Shown: piece by piece, positions 1 to 6,846 of the stretch | Layout of the letters: the number at the start of each line of letters is the position of its first letter | Position numbering within the stretch: the stretch's first letter is position 1 | NCBI GenBank assembly: GCA_964569025.1 | Contig: CAZMSQ010000049.1 | Location: forward strand, 1-14,423 | Direction: 5' to 3' | DNA length: 14,423 nucleotides | Source of the DNA: CAZMSQ01 sp964569025 | Lineage (GTDB): Bacteria > Bacteroidota > Bacteroidia > Chitinophagales > Saprospiraceae | Position numbers and translations under genes: made by a program | Notes under the pieces: model-generated | Database searches by the model: none | What the model saw: only the letters and a program-made list of their open reading frames with translations | Told to the model about the DNA's origin: nothing

Positions 1-1
1 C

Positions 2-112
2 ATGCAGATTCGGGAAATCATCGAAAAATCGGTTTGGAATGAAAAAATAAATGCCCAAGACCGTGACTCAAAACGGTTAATAGCATTGGATATTTACTGC
101 ACACTAATTTAA
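2..112 (+). CDS. possible 3' end of an upstream gene (partial, unidentified)
   Basis: The frame starting at base 2 is open from the left edge to a TAA at 110-112 and would encode about 36 residues including REIIEKSVWNEKI and ending ALDIYCTLI. The layout, a charged helix with a W-x-x-KI element near the end, is loosely like the C-terminal helix of GT4 glycosyltransferases, which would suit the neighbourhood. An open run this short can arise by chance, and the ATG at base 2 may be internal. Nothing supports a specific function. Bases 113-188, between this stop and the repeat array, hold no recognisable gene or promoter. Confidence 0.25.
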   Translation: MQIREIIEKSVWNEKINAQDRDSKRLIALDIYCTLI

Positions 113-146
113 GGCATTATCGGAAATCTGTGTCATAAAACTGGTA

Positions 147-295
147 CAATTTCCAAACTCATCGGTCAAATCCACCTCCCCAGGACCCGGTCGGACCGCT
201 ATAGTGGTCCGACGGCTATAGTGGTCCGACGACTATAGCGGTCCGACGACTATAGCGGTCCGACGGCTATAGTGGTCCGACCAGTTGGAAAATTG
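147..295. repeat. imperfect inverted repeat flanking the 17-bp array
   Basis: The arm at 147-159 reads CAATTTCCAAACT. The arm at 283-295, reverse-complemented, reads CAATTTTCCAACT, which matches with one compensating indel on each side. The two arms bracket the tandem array at 189-282. The outer ends of the array are also exact reverse complements (GGTCGGACC at 189-197, GGTCCGACC at 274-282). Together they could form a large cruciform or RNA hairpin around the array, or mark the edges of a small inserted element. The outer arms are imperfect, so chance is possible. Confidence 0.4.
189..282. repeat. 17-bp tandem repeat array, about 5.5 units
   Basis: Units start at 189 (degenerate), 206, 223, 240 and 257, with a half unit at 274. 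The consensus is GGTCCGACGRCTATAGY. The two central units (223, 240) are identical to each other, and those at 206 and 257 are identical to each other. Each unit contains two small dyads: GTC-C-GAC and CTATAG. The array ends 46 bp before the ATG of the GT4 gene at 329, so it lies in that gene's promoter or leader. There are no spacers between units, so it is not a CRISPR array. A regular palindromic array here could be a multi-site operator or a small repetitive element; the sequence does not say which. Confidence 0.9.
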
Positions 296-314
296 GTATC
301 TTTCGGAGGAGATG

Positions 315-320
315 AAGAGG
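315..320 (+). promoter_or_regulatory. ribosome-binding site of the first GT4 gene
   Basis: AAGAGG lies 8 bases before the ATG at 329. It favours that ATG over the in-frame GTG at 272, which falls inside the tandem repeat and would add 19 residues not expected before the beta strand that opens a GT4 enzyme. Confidence 0.55.
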
Positions 321-328
321 AATTTACG

Positions 329-1447
329 ATGAAGGTGGGCATTATAGCGGATCCGTTGGATGTGCAGTCGGCGGGAATTCATACCTATACGCGGCATTTG
401 GTGGAAGGGTTGAGGCGGTTTGGGACGAACCTTGAGCTGATGGTGGTGCGTCCTGGCAGGGGAGAGGTGCCTGCTGCCGGAGAGTATCATGTTCCGGTGT
501 GGCCGGGGGTGCCGGGGCATCAGAGGGTTCGGCAGTGGACCAGCATTCCGGCTTTGTTGAATCGGCTGAGGCCGGATGTGGTGATTGAGCCGGCTCATTT
601 TGGTCCTTTCTGTCTGAGCCGGGGCATTCGGAGGGTGACGGTCATCCATGATTTGACACCTGTACTACGGCCTGAGTGGCATGGGATTGGCAGTGTGTTG
701 GTACACAGGGTTTTGTTGCCGCGGGTGCTCAGGCGAGCCGACGCAGTGGTGGCAGTGTCGCGCCAAACGGCGGCGGATATCAGGCAGCAGTTTCCGAAGA
801 CCGGACCCGAGCCGGAAGTGATTCATCCGGCCATTGATGACCGGTTCAGGCCGGTGCCTGAGGCGGGAGTTTGCCAAAAATATGGCATCAGAGGTCCATT
901 TCTGCTGCATGTTGGCACGCTGGAGCCTCGCAAAAACCTGCCGTTTTTGCTCACCGCATGGGAAGACGCCCGGCGGGAGGTTGGGAAAGATGGCCAGAGA
1001 TTGCAGTTGGTGTTGGCGGGTCAATGGGGGTGGAAAGCAGAGTCGCTGCGGCAACGAATTGCGGAATCGGCATTTGCAGATGATATCATTCTTCCCGGAT
1101 ATGTCCCTGACGAAGATCTGCCCCATCTTTATTCTGCTGCGCTTGCGATGGTTTTTCCCTCCCATTACGAAGGATTTGGCTACCCGGTCGCCGAGGCCCT
1201 GGCATGCGGGTGTCAGGTGCTGACCTCCGGACAGGCCGCTCTTTCAGAATTTAACCATGACCGGATCAGCCTGTTTGCGCTCGATGATCCAACTGAGCTG
1301 AAGCAAATCATTATTCAAGCACTCCAATCGGAAGCGGATCCAACCAATTCTGAGATCATCCGAAACACCGATGCATTTCGCGAAGCATACAGCCTTCGAA
1401 AGATGATTGCCAAATGGGAAGAGGTGCTTCAACGGCTGACCTCCTGA
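329..1447 (+). CDS. glycosyltransferase family 4 (GT-B fold)
   Basis: This 372-residue cytoplasmic enzyme is of the retaining GT4 class, which transfers a sugar from a nucleotide donor to a lipid- or glycan-linked acceptor. The N-terminal Rossmann half opens MKVGIIADPL with the acceptor-side loop SAGIHTYTRHL (14-24), and IHDLTP lies at 106-111. The C-terminal donor-binding half starts at LLHVGTLEPRKN (192-203). It carries LVLAGQWGW (228-236) and the EX7E signature EGFGYPVAE (281-289), followed by ALACGCQVLTS. The length is normal for the family. The second GT4 gene converges on it and the stop regions overlap by 19 bp. The closest general resemblance is to mannosyl- or rhamnosyl-type GT4 enzymes, but donor and acceptor cannot be read from the sequence. 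Confidence 0.92.
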   Translation: MKVGIIADPLDVQSAGIHTYTRHLVEGLRRFGTNLELMVVRPGRGEVPAAGEYHVPVWPGVPGHQRVRQWTSIPALLNRLRPDVVIEPAHFGPFCLSRGIRRVTVIHDLTPVLRPEWHGIGSVLVHRVLLPRVLRRADAVVAVSRQTAADIRQQFPKTGPEPEVIHPAIDDRFRPVPEAGVCQKYGIRGPFLLHVGTLEPRKNLPFLLTAWEDARREVGKDGQRLQLVLAGQWGWKAESLRQRIAESAFADDIILPGYVPDEDLPHLYSAALAMVFPSHYEGFGYPVAEALACGCQVLTSGQAALSEFNHDRISLFALDDPTELKQIIIQALQSEADPTNSEIIRNTDAFREAYSLRKMIAKWEEVLQRLTS

Positions 1448-2562
1448 TACACGCTCAGGTACCCGTCTATGGTATCACGAAGCTCAAATCGGCGGGCAGG
1501 GCGCTCAGACCATTTGCCGAGACAGGCCTGAGTCATGGCTTCAACCAATGCTTCCGTTGTCTGATCGGTCATTTCCACATATTTACCGCTCACAACCTCG
1601 GCCAGCGAGGCCCTGCCTGATGACACTATTGGCGTGCCAACAGCCTGGGTCTCGGCAGCTGCAAAGCAAAATCCTTCCGTCCATGACGGTATGACCACTG
1701 CATCGGACTGACCAATTCTTGACAGGAGACCTGAAAAAGTGGTAGGTTGGAGAATGTGCACGCTGCCGGATATGCCGAGCTTTGAAATGCTTTGGTCAAT
1801 CCATTGGCGAATGTGGCGTGGGGCCGATGGAATGTTGAGCTGCAGCCGGCAGTCTTGATGCTGCTCCAGTAACTGCGCAAAGGCAGGAAGGAGCAGTTCC
1901 AGCCCTTTCGAGACCCCAAGCCTTCCGAAATATGTGAAAGTAAACGTGCCGGTGTCTGATGAGTCAGGAGGGATATTTGTGGAAAGCTCTTGAATTTCCT
2001 GATAGTCAAGCCCGTTATAAATCATCGTTATTTTCCTGCTCAAAACACCAGCTTTAATCAGTTGAGCCTTCGTTGATTCTGAGACCGCCACAAATCGGGT
2101 AAAGGGAAGCTTTGTCAAAAGTTTTTCAAAGAGAAAGAAACCAGTCCTCTGGATTCCTGTCAAAAAGGGGAGCTTACACCACAAATCACCCCATACTTCG
2201 TGGAATGTAATCACCACCGGCTTGCGAAGGAGCATGCCACCAAGGAATGCCGGCAGTCCGGCGTTGTAGGAGGTGGTTTGAATGAGATCGCATGAACGAC
2301 CATGCCGGAGAATAGGACCGAGCGCAAACAACGTAAATGCATATCGGTTTCGGAATCGATATCTTCTGATCGTTAATAACCCGTCTTGTTCCTGACGTGG
2401 AGACGTCCGATCCGTGAGAGTCGTGAGGACTGTTACACGCTGCCCGCGCAAAGTGAGTTTTTTGCAAAGGGCCAGAAACAGGGTCTCAAGTCCGCCCTGC
2501 ATAGGGGCGAAATGCTCAAGGACAAATAGTATATGTCTTTGATTGTTCGTAGATTCAGTCAT
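1429..2562 (-). CDS. glycosyltransferase family 4 (GT-B fold)
   Basis: This 377-residue GT4 enzyme has the usual two Rossmann-like halves. The first beta strand, HILFVLEHFAPMQGG (10-24), ends in the diglycine loop; TFHEVWG (119-125) is the mid-domain histidine region. YFGRLGVSKGLELL (211-224) opens the donor-binding half, and the EX7E motif is EGFCFAAAE (296-304), followed by GTPIVSS. I chose the ATG at 2562, because the alternative GTG at 2583 extends it by only seven residues into the upstream gene. From 2562 it overlaps the DUF2304 stop by 8 bp, indicating co-translation with DUF2304. A possible GAGG lies about 10 bases upstream. The product is probably cytoplasmic or peripherally membrane-bound. 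Its sugar specificity is unknown. Confidence 0.92.
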   Translation of the reverse strand: MTESTNNQRHILFVLEHFAPMQGGLETLFLALCKKLTLRGQRVTVLTTLTDRTSPRQEQDGLLTIRRYRFRNRYAFTLFALGPILRHGRSCDLIQTTSYNAGLPAFLGGMLLRKPVVITFHEVWGDLWCKLPFLTGIQRTGFFLFEKLLTKLPFTRFVAVSESTKAQLIKAGVLSRKITMIYNGLDYQEIQELSTNIPPDSSDTGTFTFTYFGRLGVSKGLELLLPAFAQLLEQHQDCRLQLNIPSAPRHIRQWIDQSISKLGISGSVHILQPTTFSGLLSRIGQSDAVVIPSWTEGFCFAAAETQAVGTPIVSSGRASLAEVVSGKYVEMTDQTTEALVEAMTQACLGKWSERPARRFELRDTIDGYLSVYQEVSR

Positions 2563-2914
2563 TCTCTTTGACCTCAGAATCACGTAGCGCCAGTTCTCTC
2601 ACCAATTCCGTGACTTTGAGCTCCAATCGCTCAATGGTGGCTGACAGAAAAAAAACCAGAATGAACAGCCAGCCTAAGGCCACAAATATAATGGCATTAA
2701 CATTGTTCTTAAAGCCAAATAATACAGCAATTTTCGTTGAAAAGGAGGCGGGAATGAAGGAGAGCAGAATGATTGTCAGCCAAAATACAGACCAGATAAT
2801 GACACTTTGGTGCCCGCGTTTTTTACGAACAAATTGCACGATTGTCCGGATAATGAAAATGAGTGAGATGGCCGGAACAAGCCACTGATAAATTTCTATT
2901 TTTGCATCATCCAT
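2555..2914 (-). CDS. DUF2304 family small membrane protein
   Basis: This 119-residue protein has three predicted transmembrane helices (about 11-29, 38-55 and 72-91). A charged, heptad-like C-terminal tail (about 92-115, ERLELKVTELVRELAL) follows and may form a coiled coil. The size, the basic loop VRKKRGHQS after the first helix, and the W...P...A..FGFKNNVNAI pattern fit the DUF2304 family. Members of that family usually lie beside GT2 polyprenyl-phosphate sugar transferases and are thought to be membrane partners in glycan assembly, though without a proven biochemical role. Here it is translationally coupled to a GT4 gene, while the GT2 enzyme lies 3 kb away on the other strand. The start is the ATG at 2914; no clear ribosome-binding site is visible. 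Confidence 0.8.
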   Translation of the reverse strand: MDDAKIEIYQWLVPAISLIFIIRTIVQFVRKKRGHQSVIIWSVFWLTIILLSFIPASFSTKIAVLFGFKNNVNAIIFVALGWLFILVFFLSATIERLELKVTELVRELALRDSEVKEND

Positions 2915-2942
2915 AAGTCGAATGCCATTCTGTACTATTTGC

Positions 2943-2950
2943 CAAAGGTA
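2943..2950 (-). promoter_or_regulatory. possible Bacteroidota -7 promoter box for DUF2304-GT4
   Basis: On the minus strand, 2950 to 2943 reads TACCTTTG, an exact match to the Bacteroidota -7 consensus TAnnTTTG. It would start transcription about 20-25 bases before the DUF2304 ATG. The upstream -33 element is poor (TTT rather than TTTG at about the right distance). The box sits in the 87-bp divergent gap (2915-3001). No equally good box was found for the forward operon in the same gap. Confidence 0.35.
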
Positions 2951-3001
2951 AGGTAATCATTTGTTCTTAAATGGACAGAACCGACAATCGAAAACCGACA
3001 C

Positions 3002-4585
3002 ATGCCGCTCTTCAAACGAGAATCCCTTGCTGATCTTTTCCTCCTTGCAGTTTCACTTATTTGGGTGGTTTGGATTGTTTCAGATTATTACAGCAAGTTT
3101 ATCCTGTATGGAATTGCGTTCGAAAAGTTCCATTTTTACGGGCTTCTCTTCAGATTAGTCATTTTAGCCGGAGCAACTGTTTTTCTGTTGCGATTGGTGC
3201 GTCGCTCAGGGAAAGTCTGGCTTTTTCGGGGCATTTGGGTGGTTGTGTATGGCCTTCTCATAGTGTTGCTTGCCTCCCATGCCACGTTTTCCGAACTCCT
3301 TGAGCCATCAGGCCGTTTTGCTTTCAGACTGGGAAATATTTTCGGGACGCTCTTTTCGGGGATTGGCGGACCCCTTCTCTTTCTGATTTCAGCCTATGCC
3401 CTGGGAACACTGCTTCTCGACCAGCTCCCCCTCAGGTTCCGGAAAAGTGACCTAACGGTGTTAAGACTTCTGGTAGGATTTGGCTTGTGGATGACCGTTT
3501 TGTTTGTGCTGGGGGCACTTCACATCCTGATTCAGCCTGTTGCCATTATCCTCACCCTGCTCCCAATAGCATTCCGTTACAAGGCTGTCATTCAATGGCT
3601 TCGAAAAATACTTTGGGAGCCCGACATTGATTTTGGGTCCAAACTCTCCATTGCAGGCATATTGTCTCTCAACGGGCTCATTCTCCTCATCAGCATCAAT
3701 TTGATTCGGGTGCAGACGCCACTGCCCACGGGCAGCGATGCTCAGAATTATTACATCAATCTCGCTAAGCTGATTGATTCATACGACGGACTTGTCGCTG
3801 GCTTTCAGCCCTATAACTGGTCGTTGATTACGGCCATGGGGTATCACACAGGCAATGGCACCCCCTCTGCGTTAGTACTGGCTATGCTTGGGGGGATTCT
3901 GAGTTTGGTGGCCCTCTATCGTATTGGTCGCACCATGCTTGACGCCAATCCCAACATCCTCCTATTTGCACTATTTCTGTTTTATCTCACACCCACAGTT
4001 ACCATCCAATCAGTTGCTGAGCTCAAAATTGATCTCGGATTGCTTTTTATGTCCCTTGGTCTACTTCTTCTTTTTTGGTATGTTATCAGAGCGAAAGAAT
4101 GGAAATACCAAAATCATCTGACAATCTATATGCTCATTGGCTGTTGTGCTGGCTGGCTAATGGGTACTAAATTGACAGCCTTGTTTTTGGTTATGGGTCT
4201 TGTGGCAGTATTGTGGTACCGTCGCGCAGGACCTCGTGCTCATTTTGCGGCAGTTTTGCTCGTGCTCGGTCTGTCACTGCTCGTCGGACTGGACCAGATT
4301 ATTCGCATTGATCAAGAGCACCTCGGAAGAGTTCCAGTCATGCTGGCCTGTCTGATTTTCGGAATAATACTTGTAGTACTTGAATTCAGAACGAATAAGG
4401 TAGCCATCAGTCAGGCATTAAGGCAAAGCCTGATTATAGGCCTTTGCTCAGGACTGACGTTTTTTCCATGGATCGTAAAAAATGCGATAGAGACAGGAAG
4501 TTCGCAACCTCGGAAACTCCTAATGGGTGCCGAGCCGGGAGTGCCCCTTGATATCGGTATTATCAAAGAATTAATGGAACAATGA
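3002..4585 (+). CDS. GT-C type polytopic membrane glycosyltransferase, N-terminal half
   Basis: This 527-residue integral membrane protein has about 12-14 hydrophobic helices. It resembles the GT-C/GT39-like enzymes that transfer sugars from polyprenyl-phosphate donors on the outer face of the inner membrane. The supporting motifs are the acidic loop TGSDAQNYYINLAKLI (243-258, Asp246), followed by FQPYNWSL, the second acidic loop AELKIDLGLLF (339-349), GWLMGTKLTAL (384-394), and FFPWIVKNAIETGS (487-500) just before the end. In such proteins the PW-KN element is normally followed by a large outer loop and more helices. Here the frame stops soon afterwards, and the missing part appears to be the next gene, overlapping by ATGA at 4582-4585. 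The start is the ATG at 3002. The donor and acceptor are unknown. Confidence 0.75.
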   Translation: MPLFKRESLADLFLLAVSLIWVVWIVSDYYSKFILYGIAFEKFHFYGLLFRLVILAGATVFLLRLVRRSGKVWLFRGIWVVVYGLLIVLLASHATFSELLEPSGRFAFRLGNIFGTLFSGIGGPLLFLISAYALGTLLLDQLPLRFRKSDLTVLRLLVGFGLWMTVLFVLGALHILIQPVAIILTLLPIAFRYKAVIQWLRKILWEPDIDFGSKLSIAGILSLNGLILLISINLIRVQTPLPTGSDAQNYYINLAKLIDSYDGLVAGFQPYNWSLITAMGYHTGNGTPSALVLAMLGGILSLVALYRIGRTMLDANPNILLFALFLFYLTPTVTIQSVAELKIDLGLLFMSLGLLLLFWYVIRAKEWKYQNHLTIYMLIGCCAGWLMGTKLTALFLVMGLVAVLWYRRAGPRAHFAAVLLVLGLSLLVGLDQIIRIDQEHLGRVPVMLACLIFGIILVVLEFRTNKVAISQALRQSLIIGLCSGLTFFPWIVKNAIETGSSQPRKLLMGAEPGVPLDIGIIKELMEQ

Positions 4586-5967
4586 AAATGAGAATGCACA
4601 TCGCCCTTGTTTGCCTGATGGCATCTCTTTTCATCATAGGAGCTGATGCCCAAGGTATCGGAAATGACCAAGTGACAGAAAAAACAGCAGTTCGCGAGGA
4701 ATTACGCTCCTACATGGGTTATGAAGACAACCTTGCAGCTCTGTACCTGACGCTTCCATATGACGTGTCTGTTGGCAATAACCAGCAGTCAAGACTCATC
4801 GATATGGGTATCCTCATTGCAGCGTTTCTTCCACTGCTTTATTTGCTCAGTGGCAGGGTCAGAAAACGCTGGCGCGTTGTTGCAGCAGTCGTATTGTTGG
4901 GCTATCTCGGACTCATCAGCATCTATTCGACCCTCATCAGTCCCGATGGAAGACCCTTGAATTTGCAAGGTGAAGACCTTGCTGCTTATCGCGAATCTGT
5001 AGCAATAGATGACGGTCTTCCGCAAGCTGTTACAGCAGATTTCTATGCCGTTGGACAAACCTGGGGTCAGGTTTTCTCTCTATTGCTGGAAGCAATCTCA
5101 GGACCCTCTGACTATGTGACCTACCCCCTGATGATTGGACTGTTTATGCTCGCTCTTGTGATGACACATAATCGGTTTAAAAACCACATTACTGATTTGG
5201 GAAGTCTGATGCTCATTCTCATCGTCTACGGGTTTCTCTGGTGGTTGTTTTCGGGTGGAATCATATGGTACGGCTTTCTTCTTGTACCGCTCTCTTATGT
5301 GCTGGTGACCAACTATATGCTGACCAAAGAAACTCCTAAGTCAGCCCCTCTTGTTGCGCCAGGGATGTTCGCATTTATGAGCGTGGCGTGGGCAGTCCCT
5401 GCACTTTTGCTGTTTTTCTCAAATCTGAATTATCGCACAGACACCGGACAAAACCTCATTGATTTGCCTGCTCATTTATATGCGCTCGGCTATTGGGACT
5501 CCGATGATGTCATTAATGCCTATTATCCTGGGGTGAGTCAAGCGATGAGAGCCATAAATGCCGATGAAGAGGCATTGGTTTACCGAGCGGGAACCATGCT
5601 TACTTTTCAGGTAGACAAAAACGACCGTAGGGTATTTGAAGATAATCTTCTGGATTTCTTCAACCAGGTTGCTGTTTACAGCAATGATGAAATTTATCGG
5701 ATCAATGAAGCATTCCGAAGGGCAGGTCTCAAATACTTCATCGTCGGATTAAAAATAGGGGCCTCTGATCGCACACCAGAGGGATCCTTGCGGTTGAAGT
5801 TTGAGAAAATGATGAGTTATCTGCTCAAGAACCCAGAAATGAAATTGCTTGTCACCGACAAAAAGGTGCGAAGGAGAAATCCCCAAACGGGCGAAGAAGA
5901 AGAGGTATTTGCACTAAACGGACAGACAGTGAAAGAAGGGACATATGTCATTTTTCAATTGAATTGA
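4582..5967 (+). CDS. GT-C type membrane glycosyltransferase, C-terminal half, with its own signal peptide
   Basis: This 461-residue protein begins with what looks like a Sec signal peptide: MKMRM, a hydrophobic stretch from about 6 to 20, then ADA|QG near residue 23. A periplasmic segment follows with EELRSYMGYEDNLAALYLTLP (39-59), then about six transmembrane helices (near 73-90, 98-117, 182-194, 206-222, 227-244 and 259-280). The loop WWLFSGGIIWYGF (220-232) lies between two of these. A soluble C-terminal domain (about 285-461) completes it. The R-Y-x-GYE and LP elements are what I would expect after the PW-KN helix of a large GT-C enzyme, so I read this as the second part of the preceding protein. 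Its start overlaps the preceding stop (ATGA), so the two are probably made together. It could instead be a frameshift product of one gene. Confidence 0.65.
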   Translation: MKMRMHIALVCLMASLFIIGADAQGIGNDQVTEKTAVREELRSYMGYEDNLAALYLTLPYDVSVGNNQQSRLIDMGILIAAFLPLLYLLSGRVRKRWRVVAAVVLLGYLGLISIYSTLISPDGRPLNLQGEDLAAYRESVAIDDGLPQAVTADFYAVGQTWGQVFSLLLEAISGPSDYVTYPLMIGLFMLALVMTHNRFKNHITDLGSLMLILIVYGFLWWLFSGGIIWYGFLLVPLSYVLVTNYMLTKETPKSAPLVAPGMFAFMSVAWAVPALLLFFSNLNYRTDTGQNLIDLPAHLYALGYWDSDDVINAYYPGVSQAMRAINADEEALVYRAGTMLTFQVDKNDRRVFEDNLLDFFNQVAVYSNDEIYRINEAFRRAGLKYFIVGLKIGASDRTPEGSLRLKFEKMMSYLLKNPEMKLLVTDKKVRRRNPQTGEEEEVFALNGQTVKEGTYVIFQLN

Positions 5968-5980
5968 TCCCGCGCCAGCC

Positions 5981-6664
5981 ATGGAACAATCTTCAGACAA
6001 TCGGGTATTTATTGTCATCCCTGCAAAGGATGAGGCAACTCGCATTGGGGGAGTGCTGGAAGAGCTTCAGGAACATGGCTATCGAGAGGTTGTCGTTGTC
6101 GATGATGCCAGCACTGATCAAACTGGCGCTGTGGCCAGTTCCCGTGGAGCGCATGTGATTCGGCACCGCATCAATCTGGGTGCTGGCGCAGCTACCCAGA
6201 CTGGAATTTCGTACGCACTAGATCACGGAGCTGACATCATTGTGACCATTGATGCAGATCATCAGCATAGCCCTGCCGATGTTCCACGCATCATACGCCA
6301 CCTCAAAGAATGTGGCGCAGATTTTGTCCTGGGCAGCAGGTTTCTCCAGCCGGGAAACCACATTCCCCCAACACGCGTGGTCTATAATAAAATCGCCAAT
6401 TGGATAAATTTCGCCCTCACCGGGCTTCATGTGACTGATAGCCAGACCGGATTCAAGGCATTTACAACCAAATATGCTCGTAACCTGCGTATTACCCACA
6501 ATGGTTTCGAATTCTGCATCGAAATGCTCGATCACGCTCGTAAAACAAAAGTAAAACTCGCCGAATTTCCTGTGCGTGTCTTTTACACAAAAGAGACGAT
6601 GAGCAAGGGCCAGAATCTTCTCACCGGTATCAAAATGTTGTACGGATTGCGGAAGTTTTTTTGA
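5981..6664 (+). CDS. glycosyltransferase family 2, polyprenyl-phosphate sugar synthase-like
   Basis: This 227-residue GT-A fold enzyme resembles dolichol-phosphate mannose/glucose synthases, which load a sugar from a nucleotide donor onto a polyprenyl phosphate at the cytoplasmic membrane face. IPAKDEA (13-19) opens the nucleotide-binding strand, DDAS (41-44) is the first acidic motif, and TIDADHQHSP (89-98) contains the metal-binding DAD. LGSRF (117-121), the acceptor-region QTGFKAF (155-161) and EFPVRV (195-200) follow. There is no C-terminal transmembrane segment, so membrane attachment probably needs a partner, for which the nearby DUF2304 protein is the obvious candidate. It starts 13 bp after the GT-C C-terminal half, in the same apparent operon, and could supply that protein's lipid-linked donor. 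Whether the sugar is mannose, glucose or another cannot be told. Confidence 0.88.
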   Translation: MEQSSDNRVFIVIPAKDEATRIGGVLEELQEHGYREVVVVDDASTDQTGAVASSRGAHVIRHRINLGAGAATQTGISYALDHGADIIVTIDADHQHSPADVPRIIRHLKECGADFVLGSRFLQPGNHIPPTRVVYNKIANWINFALTGLHVTDSQTGFKAFTTKYARNLRITHNGFEFCIEMLDHARKTKVKLAEFPVRVFYTKETMSKGQNLLTGIKMLYGLRKFF

Positions 6665-6846
6665 AGTTCATGCAAATGCAAAATGCACTTTTTGATTGTA
6701 AAATTGAGAGGCAATCGTCATAAAGCAACTCATTTTTTTGTGATGGATTCATCCTCCACTTTAGCAATCATATTTTTTCATTTCCAGTTGCAATGATGGA
6801 TACATTCCCCTAATTTAGATGCTTCTCATTCTCAAAATATAGCCTC

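Noticed and set aside
189..282. CRISPR-like repeat array
   Set aside because: Units are 17 bp and directly adjacent with no spacers, and no cas gene is nearby.
272..328. GTG start at 272 for the first GT4 protein
   Set aside because: It lies inside the tandem repeat. The ATG at 329 has a well-placed AAGAGG and begins exactly at the expected first beta strand.
2954..2963. Forward promoter for the GT-C operon in the divergent gap
   Set aside because: TAATCATTTG has the wrong internal spacing for TAnnTTTG, and the nearest upstream TTG is too close.
6665..6846. Terminator or promoter in the 182-bp AT-rich gap after GT2
   Set aside because: TGCA repeats near 6670-6690 followed by a short T run give only a 4-bp stem, and no TAnnTTTG box with a proper -33 element was found. 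A transcription boundary here is likely but no site can be named.
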